Source: Brevibacillus brevis
Lineage (GTDB): Bacteria > Bacillota > Bacilli > Brevibacillales > Brevibacillaceae
DNA length: 64,000 nt
Reading direction: 5' to 3'
Assembly (NCBI RefSeq): GCF_022026395.1
Contig: NZ_CP041767.1
Coordinates: forward strand, 3,070,501 to 3,134,500
Part shown: positions 14,301 to 20,800 of the stretch, piece after piece
Layout: each line of letters opens with the position of its first letter
Numbering within the stretch: the first letter of the stretch is position 1
Notes under the pieces: model-generated
Database searches by the model: none
What the model saw: only the letters and a program-made list of their open reading frames with translations
Told to the model about the DNA's origin: nothing
Made by a program: the position numbers and the translations under genes

Positions 14301-14753
14301 CAACAAATTCCGAACAAAGGTCTTGGATACGGCATCCTGCGCTACCTGACAAAAGATAGCGAGGTGTCCGAAAAGCTGGCGACTATTCCACAACCACCGA
14401 TCAGTTTCAACTATCTGGGACAATTCAATCAGGCGGGTGAAGGAGATTCCCTGTTTGGATTTGCGGAAGGAGAAAGAGGCTCCAACATCAGTCCGGACAA
14501 CAGAAGGGCTCATCTGATTGATGTGGTGGGGGCAGTCACAGGAGGCAAGCTGAACCTCAGCTTCCTCTACGGCGAGACATTGCATAGCGAAGAGAGTGTC
14601 GAGACTTTCGCTCGTCATTTCACAGAAATCCTGCGTTCACTGATACAGGCGGAGAAACAAAGTTATAGAGTCGAAGACTTCGAGGATGCGGACTTGAGTC
14701 AGACGGCGTTAAACAAGGTTCTCTCCAAGCTGAAGAAAAGAAAGGGGAATTAA
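1..14753 (+). CDS. lgrB: Linear gramicidin synthetase subunit B-like NRPS (5' truncated), modules 3-6
   Basis: A cytoplasmic multimodular peptide synthetase that extends a peptide carrier-bound on phosphopantetheine. The reading frame is open from base 3; the start codon lies upstream. About 4916 residues are visible, against roughly 5160 for LgrB as I recall it, so about 250 N-terminal residues (first half of a C domain) are missing. Visible order: C(partial)-A-T, C-A-T-E, C-A-T, C-A-T-E. Carrier domains before epimerases read GGDS and the others GGHS; C domains carry HHxxxDGWS and E domains HHxxxDGVSW. Predicted residues are Ala, D-Val, Ala, D-Val. The C-terminus is strongly basic (KLKKRKGN), probably part of a docking helix for the next subunit. 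The gene ends 4 bases before lgrC, whose ribosome site sits inside its last codons. The Lgr identity is inferred from architecture and synteny with the next two genes; a close gramicidin-like relative is the alternative. Confidence 0.88.
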   Translation, partial: ARRHQLTMNTLVQGAWALILSRYASESEVVFGTTNLGRPADLRGVDSMVGLFINTLPVRVLFSEQMTVVDWLQNIQQEQSEIRQYEFTPLVDIQSWSEVPLGQALFDSILVFENYMSGANTNANTDMSLNTIKAVEQTNYPLTLVAAPGEELMLKLIYETNRFEQITMDKVLAQLIKVLESMMARSTEHLSAISFITDEERHKLLVEWNATETEYARDTVMHQLFEAQVVATPDAEALIVGEQRLTYAELNRRANQLAHYLRSQGIGPEVLVAVLMERTTEMIVAMMGILKAGGAYVPIDPAYPQERIGYTLEDSHAAIVLTQGSLLSMLPERTAKVICLDRDWEAIAEQSEENLPNLVVPTNLSYVIYTSGSTGLPKGVAIQHSSVIAFIAWAKTVFSAEEMSGVLASTSICFDLSVYEIFVTLAYGGKVILADNALHLPSLPAGNEVTLINTVPSAAKELVRMNAIPSTVRVVNLAGEPLPNTLAQSLYALGHVEKVFNLYGPSEDTTYSTYVQVTKGATSEPTIGRPLSNTQAYILDANLQPVPLGLPGELYLGGEGLARGYLNRPELTAERFLSNPFHTDPHARMYGTGDLVRYLPNGQIEYLGRIDHQVKIRGYRIELGELEAVLRTHPAVKEAVVMAREDKLGDKRLAAYVTTKEESSEEATDLAVWAKAKLPEFMVPSVFVWLDAMPLTPNGKIDRKQLPEPEWGQMASTQAYVAPRNQTEELVATIWSQVLGIEKVGIYDNFFELGGHSLLATRVISRLRDMFAGEVPIRTLFENPTVAELSEALGSFLQETTGASIEPVSREGHLPLSFAQQRLWFLDRLMPDSALYNIPSAMRLHGDLNMEAWNKSLQVMIQRHESLRTTFDHVDGQAVQIIHPYQEQPLHVVDLRELPADEREAETQRLAGIEAATPFNLSEGPLFRTTLIRISEQEAVFLFNMHHIIFDGWSIGIFIKEMRALYEAFVHGKEPALADLTLQYADYAVWQRKWMEEDVLTHQLAYWKEKLVDAEPLLVLPTDRPRPSVQSYDGAMYTFTLPAELLAKLSILSREEGSTLFMTLLAGFQTLLYRYSGQEDILVGSPVAGRNREEIESLIGFFINTLVLRTDMTGDPTFRDLLARVKETALEAYAHQDLPFEKLVDELALERSLSYSPLFQVMFVLQNFQLDLAEKAGIRVSEFNMDKHLVTAKYDLTLTMAERPNGLIATFEYNTALFDETTIVRMSQHFHHLLEAIVQMPEQAITQLPLLPQAEREQLLVEWNDTTTAYPRDQRVDQLFQQIAMRYPDRIAVVTGDQSLTYTQLETRANQVANYLQKQGVRPGSLVGICVKRSLEMLIGVLGILKAGGAYVPLDSDYPKERLAYMMDDARVTVLLTQEQLLSSLPSSEHTVLCLDRDWAMIAEESERAPDIDTTAESLAYVIYTSGSTGLPKGTLVIHRGIVRLVKETDYVTITEQDVFLQASTVSFDAATFEIWGSLLNGAKLVLMPPDLPSLEELGQVIQTHKVTTLWLTAGLFTLMVDYHKEYLKGVRQLLVGGDVVSVPHVRKALEIEGITIINGYGPTENTTFTCCYPVTELPETISSFPIGRPIKNTTVYVLDSQMQPVPIGVTGELYIGGDGLAQGYLNRPDLTEERFVPNPFSTDLQARLYRTGDLVRYLPDGVIEFIGRIDNQVKIRGFRIELSEVEAVLAKHPALAASVVIVREDELGKKQLVAYAVKQAEQEVDTAELRQHFKAHVPDYMVPSAFVMLDEMPLTPNGKVDRRALPKPNYAYTSNEHYVAPHTLIEHKLSEIWQDVLRIDEISINSNFFELGGDSILSIQIVSRANQAGIRLTPKQIFENQTIAELAALVSTTGNGESAIQLAEQGLVTGNVLLTPIQKWFFAANQPSIHHWNQSFLLTVEEPVDTSAMERAITELLAHHDALRMRYTNNDGIWSQHIEGLGEPIPFHLVDLSGISPEEQFTRLEEIAGEKQASLNITEGPLLRAVYFHLGKGRAGRLLLVVHHLVVDGVSWRILLEDLQLAYEQAVNGQEVQFPSKTTSFKAWAEQLHTYANSDLLEKEKAFWANQAYEVEPLPVDRTYEPAQNTEASTKQITLTLTAEETRNLLHETLPSYRLQMNDVLLASLAKALNRWTGKETMVVTLEGHGREEIIEGADLSHTVGWFTSMYPIQISIEQEKPWGYTLKTVKEQLRRIPNKGVGYGILRYLSDDLELQHQLNAQPKPQISFNYLGQFDQTVAVSSTFGIASECSGANLAPDSIRENLLDVISAVTGDQLHVTWLYNENIHDEQTIAAIADDYMEALREIMSYTQSAEEIGYTPSDFPLANLNQQSIDKYIASDRQLESVYSLTPLQEGMLFHSLYEQEGGDYVVQFLMTVRDIRLEAFEQAWQRTVDRHAILRTSFIWEGLEQPHQIVRKQVKASVEIIDLRHVDVDKQEAEIQSYMEKDRVRNFQLNQAPLMRWTLFSTDDNTYRFLWSFHHILLDGWSMPIVLQDWQASYQAIDKGAEEKLEAVQPFSRYIAWLHKQDKQVAERYWREQLKGFYESTPLAMGKAGSHAIQPKAYRDRTVYLSKEVTAHLQAFARQQQLTLNTLVQGAWALILSGYSGSDDVVFGTTVSGRPAELPGVENMVGLFINTLPVRVMFDPSQTIQEWLQKLQKTQLDIRQYENTPLVDVQGWSEVPHGQSLFDSILVFENYLNSTSEGSDSGVSLSEVQAVEQTNYPLTLVVAPGDELALKLIYEQGRFDTESVVKVLEQMSQVLHALTAQAEQPLRTLSFITDEERHKLLVEWNATETEYARDAVMHQLFEAQVVATPDAEALIVGEERLTYAELNRRANQLAHYLRSQGIGPEVLVAVLMERTTEMIVAMMGILKAGGAYVPIDPAYPQERIGYTLEDSHAAIVLTQGSLLSMLPERTAKVICLDRDWEAIAEQSEENLPNLVEPTNLSYVIYTSGSTGLPKGVAIQHSSVIAFIAWAKTVFSAEEMSGVLASTSICFDLSVYEIFVTLAYGRKVILADNALHLPSLPAVNEVTLINTVPSAAKELVRMNAIPSTVRVVNLAGEPLPNTLAQSLYALGHVEKVFNLYGPSEDTTYSTYVQVTKGATSEPTIGRPLSNTQAYILDANLQPVPLGLPGELYLGGEGLARGYLNRPELTAERFLSNPFHTDPNARMYGTGDLVRYLPNGQIEYLGRIDHQVKIRGYRIELGELEAVLRTHPAVKEAVVMAREDRLGDKRLAAYVTTKEETWEESTDLAVWAKAKLPEFMVPSVFVWLDTMPLTPNGKIDRKQLPEPEWGQMASTQAYVAPRNQTEELVATIWSQVLGIEKVGVHDNFFELGGHSLLATRVISRLRDIFAGEVPIRTLFENPTVAELSEALGSFLQETSGASIEPVSREGHLPLSFAQQRLWFLDRLMPNSALYNIPSAMRLHGDLDIEAWNKSLQVLIQRHESLRTTFDHVDGQAVQMIHPYQEQSVRVIDLRELSADEREAETQRLAGIEAATPFNLSEGPLFRTTLIRISEQETVFLLNMHHIISDGWSMGVFIREWFTSYEAISQNAIPDLVDLPVQYADYAAWQRDWLQGSVLDEQLSYWSEKLSGAEPLLTLPTDRSRPAVQTYEGAIYSTTLAGELLDKLQALSREEGSTLFMTLLAAFQTLLYRYSGQEDILVGSPVAGRNRQETEQLIGFFINTLVLRTDMSGDPTFRDLLARVKETALGAYAHQDLPFEKLVDELALERSLSYSPLFQVMFVLQNFQLDLDEKADIRVSELDMDKHLVTAKYDLTLTMAEKQNGLIATFEYNTALFDETTIVRMSQHFHHLLEAIVQMPEQTITQLPFLPQAERKQLLVEWNDTTTAYPRDQRVDQLFQQTAIRYPNRIAVVAGGQSLTYSQLETRANQVANYLQKQGVRPGSLVGICVKRSLEMLIGVLGILKAGGAYVPLDSDYPKERLAYMMDDARVTVLLTQEQLLPSLPSSEHTVICLDRDWVMIAEESEQAPDIDTTAESLAYVIYTSGSTGLPKGTLVIHRGIVRLVKETDYVTITDQDVFLQASTVSFDAATFEIWGSLLNGAKLVLMPPDLPSLEELGQAIQTHKVTTLWLTAGLFTLMVDYHKEYLKGVRQLLVGGDVVSVPHVRKALEIEGITIINGYGPTENTTFTCCYPVTELPETISSFPIGRPIKNTTVYVLDSQMQPVPIGVTGELYIGGDGLAQGYLNRPDLTEERFVPNPFSTDLQARLYRTGDLVRYLLDGVIEFIGRIDNQVKIRGFRIELSEVEAVLAKHPALAASVVIVREDEPGKKQLVAYAVKQAEQEVDTAELRQHFKAHVPDYMVPSAFVMLDEMPLTPNGKVDRKALPMPVYDRSQDVDSFTEATNVIEQKLAEIWCGVLRMDRIGIHDNFFELGGDSILSIQIVARANKAGIHLTPKNLFDHQTIAELAKVAGQSTKMEAEQGMVTGEAPLLPIQKWFFEQEQPTPHHWNQSMLLQVNEQLDEEHLEQAISHLLAHHDALRLRYTYTDGQWKQTHAEVQSEPMLIVEDLSMISPAQHMRRIEKLSHQAQASLDLENGPLMKIVYFDLGYDRPGRLLIVIHHLAVDGVSWRVLIEDLQTAYRQAAEGTEIQLPAKTTSYKAWAVKMNEYAASERIIAEKEYWIAAAEEMVSFTSPIHNSESNTEGNCRTITIAMEEEETETLLQKVPSRYRVQINDVLLTALALAHAKWTGEQALLVNLEGHGREELFSEVDLSRTVGWFTSMYPLLIRLNQNMSQENALERVKEKLQQIPNKGLGYGILRYLTKDSEVSEKLATIPQPPISFNYLGQFNQAGEGDSLFGFAEGERGSNISPDNRRAHLIDVVGAVTGGKLNLSFLYGETLHSEESVETFARHFTEILRSLIQAEKQSYRVEDFEDADLSQTALNKVLSKLKKRKGN
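583..5288 (+). repeat. Long internal duplication, copy 1 (partner at 8323-13028)
   Basis: Bases 583-5288 align without net gaps to 8323-13028, at a constant offset of 7740 bases. Long stretches are identical (for example 4626-4896 against 12366-12636). The copy covers two A domains, one T domain and most of one C domain. Inside it, roughly 2815-3155 is clearly diverged, so the C-domain middle has a different history. Confidence 0.9.
2425..6990 (+). other. lgrB module for residue 4: C-A-T-E, Val-like, epimerising
   Basis: C about 2430-3760 (HHIIFDG at 2838), A about 3780-5300, T serine at 5448-5450 (GGDS), E about 5590-6990 (HHLVVDGVSW at 6012). The code reads DAFWLGGTFK, a valine-type code identical to the residue-6 module. 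Classical gramicidin has D-Leu at position 4, so this module may define a variant product. Confidence 0.72.
7000..10130 (+). other. lgrB module for residue 5: C-A-T, Ala-like
   Basis: The C domain (about 7030-8320) is of the kind that follows an epimerase, with FHHILLDGWS at about 7431. The A domain (about 8340-9870) has code DLYNNALTYK, the same as the residue-3 module, and the T serine is at 10011-10013 (GGHS). From base 8323 onward the DNA nearly repeats the residue-3 module. Confidence 0.75.
8323..13028 (+). repeat. Long internal duplication, copy 2 (partner at 583-5288)
   Basis: This is the second copy of the two-module repeat inside lgrB. Most differences from copy 1 are scattered single bases, many silent. 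The diverged island corresponds to about 10555-10895. High identity at DNA level points to recent duplication or ongoing gene conversion. Such a block is also prone to collapse in short-read assembly. Confidence 0.9.
10165..14753 (+). other. lgrB module for residue 6: C-A-T-E, Val-like, epimerising
   Basis: C about 10170-11500 (HHIISDGWS at 10578), A about 11520-13045 with code DAFWLGGTFK (Val type), T serine at 13191-13193 (GGDS), E about 13330-14700 (HHLAVDGVSW at 13740). It is the last module of the subunit and ends in a short charged tail. Expected to give D-Val6. Confidence 0.75.
14741..14747 (+). promoter_or_regulatory. Ribosome binding site of lgrC inside the lgrB end
   Basis: AAAGGGG lies 10 bases before the ATG at 14758 and overlaps the last sense codons of lgrB. 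The placement suggests coupled translation of the two subunits. Confidence 0.6.
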
Positions 14754-14757
14754 TCCA

Positions 14758-17700
14758 ATGGGGGATTTTACTGATCTATACACCTTATCCCCGCTGCAAG
14801 AAGGGATGTTGTTCCATTCGCTGTACTCTGAGGGTTCAGCCTATATGGTACAGAACATTGCCATTCTTACAGGCGAGCTTGACATCGGCAACTTTGAAAA
14901 AGCCTGGAACAAAGTGGTTCAAAGACATTCCATTTTGCGTACTGGATTCCTTTGGGAAGAAGTGGAGAAGCCACTTCAGGTGGTCTTCGAAAGTGTTCCT
15001 TTTTCCATACACCAGGACGACTGGTCACATCACACCGATGAAGAGCAAAGAACCATGCTGACATCGTTTTTGCAAAAAGAAAAAGAGGTGGGCTTCGACT
15101 TGAGCGAAGCCCCACTCATGCGAGTGACGGTCATCAAAAAGGCCAAAGATGTGCACCAGTTCATCTGGACCTTTCACCATTTGCTCTTGGATGGATGGAG
15201 CAGCCCCATTCTTTTCCAGGAAGTCCTCGATTTCTATGAGGCGTACTGCCAAGGCAAGGACTTGAGACTTCCGCAGCCAAAGCCATTCAAGGATTATATC
15301 TCCTGGCTTCGTCGTCAGGACAAGGCGGAGTCTGAAAAGTTCTGGCGCGAGTTCCTGTCGTCCGTCGAGGGTCCAACCCCTCTTCCTTTTGAATCTTATC
15401 CCTTGAGGGATTCAGAAGAGGAAAAAGGAATTCATGAATTGACTCGAACCTTGACTGATGAAATCTCGAAAGCTCTCTTAAAATTAGCTCGAACGTATAA
15501 GGTTACGGTCAACACCATCGTGCAAGGGGCATGGGCCATTCTCCTCAGCCGTTTGAGTGGGGAAGAAAGCGTGGTATACGGGGTAACCGGTTCCGGGCGC
15601 CCGAGCGATCTGCCAGGTGTAGAGCAGATGGTTGGAATGTTTATCAATACGTTGCCGATGAAAACGAAAGTAGAGCCTGAGCAAACGTTGGATCAGTGGT
15701 TCAAAGAGTTGCAAAATCAGCAATCGAGAGTCCGCCAATATGAATACTCGCCATTGGTGGATATCCAGGGCTGGACGGATGTACCCCGTGGACTACCACT
15801 GTTTGAAAGTATTTTCGTTTTTGAGAACTATCCGCTAGGAGAAGGAGAAGAGCGGGAATTCGGTTTTTCCATCTCTCAGGTTGAGCACTTCCAAGAAGTA
15901 GATAATCCGCTTACGATTGTCGGGATTCCGGGCGAGCAATTTAGCATCAAAATGATATACAGGACAGACCGCTTTGAGCAGACGGCAATCGAACGGACAC
16001 TTGACCAAATGGCATCCATTCTAGCTGCCATCGTGGAGAATCCGAAACAACGCTTGTCCTCTATCTCTATCCTCAGTCCAGAAGAGAGGCAGCATCTACT
16101 GGTTGAGCTAAACGATACTACGAGCGAATACCCTCGGGATAAAACCGTTCCACAACTGTTTGCTGAAACAGCGGCCCAATACCCGGATCGTATCGCTGTC
16201 GTTGCGGGGGAAGAACAGTTGACCTACGCCGAGCTGGAGGCAAAAGCCAATCAGCTTGCTAACTACTTGCAAAAGCAAGGAGTAGAAACAGGCACTTTTG
16301 TCGGGCTTTGCGTAGAACGCTCGTTAGATATGCTCGTCGGTATGCTCGGGATTCTCAAAGCGGGCGGGGCGTATGTGCCACTCGACCCTGCGTATCCAGA
16401 AGAACGCCTGGCTTTCATGCTGGCAGATGCCCAGATTTCCATTTTATTGACACAGGAGCATTTGGCTGACAAGTGGCAAGGACAAGAGCTTACCATTCTC
16501 AACCTCGACCAGACCGGGGAAAAATGGGCAGAAGAAAGCACGCTTGCTCCTCAAGTAGATATGACCGCGGACAGTCTCGCCTATGTCATTTACACATCGG
16601 GTTCAACAGGTACGCCAAAAGGAGTACTGGTCGTCCATCGCGGGATAGTTCGCCTGATCAAAAACACAAACTACGTGACCATTACGGAAGAGGACGTGTT
16701 CCTCCAAGCCTCCACCGTATCGTTTGACGCTGCTACCTTTGAAATTTGGGGGGCGTTGTTAAACGGAGCGAAGCTGGTGTTGATGCCACCACATCAACCT
16801 TCCCTCGATGAACTGGGGGAGACGATTCAAAATCACAAGGTGACGACACTTTGGCTGACGGCTGGTCTGTTCACGGTCATGGTTGACCACAAGGTGGAGT
16901 ACTTGCGCGGCGTGCGGCAGCTACTTGTCGGTGGGGATGTTGTTTCCACATCCCATGTACGCAAGGTGCTCTCTCTTGGCGGTACCACGGTGATAAACGG
17001 CTATGGACCGACGGAAAATACGACGTTTACTTGCTGCCATCCCGTCACAGAGCTTGCAGAAGGAGTCAGCTCCTTCCCGATCGGCCGACCGATTAGCAAT
17101 ACCACAGTGTACGTATTGGACAAGCATCAACAACCCGTCCCTCTGGGTGCAGCAGGCGAATTATATATAGGCGGAGATGGACTCGCTCTTGGCTATTTGA
17201 ATAATCCGGAGTTGACCGCAGAACGTTTTGTGGAGAATCCGTTTGATCCACATGGAAGTTCTCGCCTGTACCGTACTGGTGACTTGGTTCGTTATTTGCC
17301 TGATGGCACGATTGAGTTTATCGGTCGTATCGACCATCAGGTAAAAATCCGCGGCTTCCGCATCGAATTAGGTGAGGTGGAAGCAGCACTCAGCCTGCAT
17401 CCATCTGTAAACGAAGTTGTGGTTTTGGTACGTGAGATGAATCCGGGCGAGAAGCATCTAACGGCGTATCTTACCGTTTCAGGAGACAACAACCTCGAAA
17501 CTTCTGATTTGCGTGCATGGACAAAAACAAAGTTGCCAGAATTCATGAGGCCATCATTTTATATTTTCCTTGATGCGATGCCTTTGACGGCAAATGGTAA
17601 AATCGACCGCAAACAATTGCCGGAACCGGAATGGACAAATCCTGCTTCCGACAAAGGCTACATGGAGCCGCGCAATCAGGTAGAAGAGCTGATTGCCAAC

Positions 17701-17890
17701 ATATGGTCGCAGGTACTCGGAGTAGAAAAAGTGGGGATTCACGATAACTTTTTCGAGCTCGGTGGACATTCCCTTTTGGCGACACGAGTCATATCACGCC
17801 TGAGAGAGGCGTTTGGAATAGAGCAGACGGTGCGCTCCATTTTTGAACATCCAACCATTGCAGCATGGAGTGAACAAGGAGCAGCACTTC
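14758..17890 (+). other. lgrC module for residue 7: C-A-T, Val-like
   Basis: C about 14770-16080 (FHHLLLDGWS near 15172), A about 16100-17630 with code DAFWLGGTFK, T serine 17770-17772 (GGHS). It accepts the chain from lgrB, whose last module ends in an epimerase, and its C domain is of that D-accepting look. Confidence 0.75.
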
Positions 17891-20800
17891 ATTTGGGAGA
17901 AAAAGAAACGATTGGCGGATCAATTCAGCCTGTGTCAAGACAGAGCAATCTGCCGTTGTCTTTTGCCCAACAGCGATTGTGGTTCTTTGATCAATTCATG
18001 CCGGAAAGCCCGATGTACAACATCCCATCTGCCCTTCGCTTGCAAGGCGAACTCGACGTAGTGGCATGGGAGAAAAGCTTACAGGCGATCATTTTGCGTC
18101 ACGAAAGCTTGCGTACCACGTTCCACGAAATAGACGGACAATCCATACAAGTGATTCATCCGCATATGGACTGGAAAATGGACATTTTGGACTTGCGGGA
18201 CCTATCCGCTGAACAGAAAGAACAAAAGGTAGAGCAGTTGGCTGAAGCCGAAACGGCACGAGCTTTTTCCCTTGGACAGGGACCGCTGATACGCGCAACG
18301 ATGATCCAAACAGATGATCACGCATATGTCTTCTTGATCAACATGCACCACATCATCTCTGATGGTTGGTCGATGGGCATCTTCTATCGCGAATTGCTTG
18401 CCAACTACGAAGCCTTCCGTAAACAAGAAACACCAGAGCTTCCAGATCTGCCGATTCAATATGCGGATTTTGCCACATGGCAGCGTGAGTGGCTGGACGG
18501 CGAAATCTTGGAACAACAGGTTGCTTATTGGAAAGAAAAACTGAATGGAGCAGAACCGCTTCTAGCACTGCCGACAGACCGTTCGCGTCCCGCTGTGCAA
18601 TCCTATAAAGGAGCCATTTACACCAAGACCTTTTCTGCGGACTTGCTTGCCAAATTGAAAGTGCTTAGCCAGGAGTCCAATTCTACCTTGTTTATGACGT
18701 TGCTGGCTGCATTCCAGACCCTTCTATACCGCTATAGTGGACAAGAAGACATCGTTGTGGGAAGTCCGGTAGCTGGACGCAATCGGCAAGAAACCGAGAA
18801 TTTGATTGGATTTTTTGTCAACACTTTGGCACTGCGAACCAACGTAACAGGAGATGTCACCTTTACAGAATTACTGGCACGCGTTCGAGAAACAGCGTTG
18901 GAGGCCTATGCACATCAAGATTTACCTTTTGAAAAATTGGTCGATGAGCTACAGCTAGAGCGTAGCCTCAGCTACTCGCAGTTGTTCCAGGTCATGTTTG
19001 TCCTGCAAAACTTCCCGCTGGAGGATGCAGTAACGTCCGGCATTCAGTTAACACCACTGGATTCTGAGCGACATTTGACGACATCCAAGTTTGACCTCAC
19101 ATTGACGATGAGAGAGCAGGCAGACGGACTTGTGGCTTCCTTTGAGTACAGCACAGATTTGTTCGACAGATCGACGATCGAGCGAATGACTGGACATTTG
19201 CAAAATTTGCTTGAGGCTATCATCACCCAACCAGAGGAGTCGATTGAAAAGCTTGATCTCCTAAGGGAGAGCGAACGAAATAAACAGGTAGTAGAGCTTA
19301 ATAATACAGCGAGCGAATACCCTCGGGATAAAACCGTTCCACAACTGTTTGCCGAAACAGCGACCCAATGCCCGGATCGTATCGCCGTCGTTGCGGGAGA
19401 TGAACAGTTGACCTACGCCGAGCTGGAGGCAAAAGCCAATCAGCTTGCCCACTACTTGCAAAAGCAAGGTGTAGAAACAGGTACTTTTGTCGGGCTTTGC
19501 GTAGAACGCTCGTTAGATATGCTCGTTGGTATGCTGGGGATTCTTAAGGCAGGTGGAGCGTATGTGCCACTCGACCCTGCGTATCCAGAAGAACGTCTGG
19601 CTTTCATGGTGGCAGATGCCCAGATTTCGATTTTATTGACACAGGAGCACATGTCTGACAGGTGGCAAGGACAAGAGCTTACCATTCTCAATCTCGACCA
19701 GGCTGGAGAAAAATGGGCAGAAGAAAGCACACTTGCTCCTCAAGTAGATATGACCGGCGACAGTCTCGCTTACGTCATTTACACATCGGGTTCAACAGGT
19801 ACGCCAAAAGGAGTACTGGTCGTCCATCGCGGGATAGTTCGCCTGATCAAAAACACAAACTACGTGACCATTACGGAAGAGGACGTGTTCCTGCAAGCCT
19901 CCACCGTATCGTTTGACGCTGCTACCTTTGAGATTTGGGGAGCGTTGTTAAACGGAGCGAAGCTGGTGTTGATGCCGCCACATCAGCCTTCCCTCGATGA
20001 ACTGGGGGAGACGATTCAAAATCACAAGGTGACGACACTTTGGTTGACGGCTGGTCTGTTCACGGTCATGGTTGACCACAAGGTGGAGTACTTGCGCGGC
20101 GTGCGGCAGCTACTTGTCGGTGGGGATGTTGTTTCCACATTCCATGTACGCAAGGTGCTCTCTCTTGGCGATATCACGGTGATAAACGGCTATGGACCGA
20201 CGGAAAATACGACGTTTACTTGCTGCCATCCCGTCACGGAGCTTGCAGAAGGAGTCAGCTCCTTCCCGATCGGTCGACCGATCAGCAATACCACAGTGTA
20301 CGTATTGGACAAGCATCAACAACCTGTCCCTATGGGTGCAGCAGGCGAATTATATATAGGCGGAGATGGACTCGCTCTTGGCTATTTGAATAATCCGGAG
20401 TTGACCGCAGAGCGTTTTGTGGAGAATCCGTTTGATCCACATGGAAGCTCTCGCCTGTACCGTACTGGTGACTTGGTTCGTTATTTGCCTGATGGCACGA
20501 TTGAGTTTATCGGACGTATCGACAATCAAGTGAAAATTCGCGGCTTCCGCATTGAACTAGGCGAAATCGAGACAGTGTTGCAGAGCCATCCGGCTGTAAA
20601 AGAATCATTACTCATGGTGAGAGAGGAAACTCCAGGAGACAAGCGCCTAGCCGCCTACCTCGTTTTTGCAGAGGAAAAAGAGGTTGCTCACACCGAGATG
20701 CGATCCTACCTCAAGGATAAGTTGCCAGAGTACATGATCCCATCCGCCTTTGTGAAGTTGGACAGCTTCCCACTGACACCAAACGGAAAAGTGGACCGCC

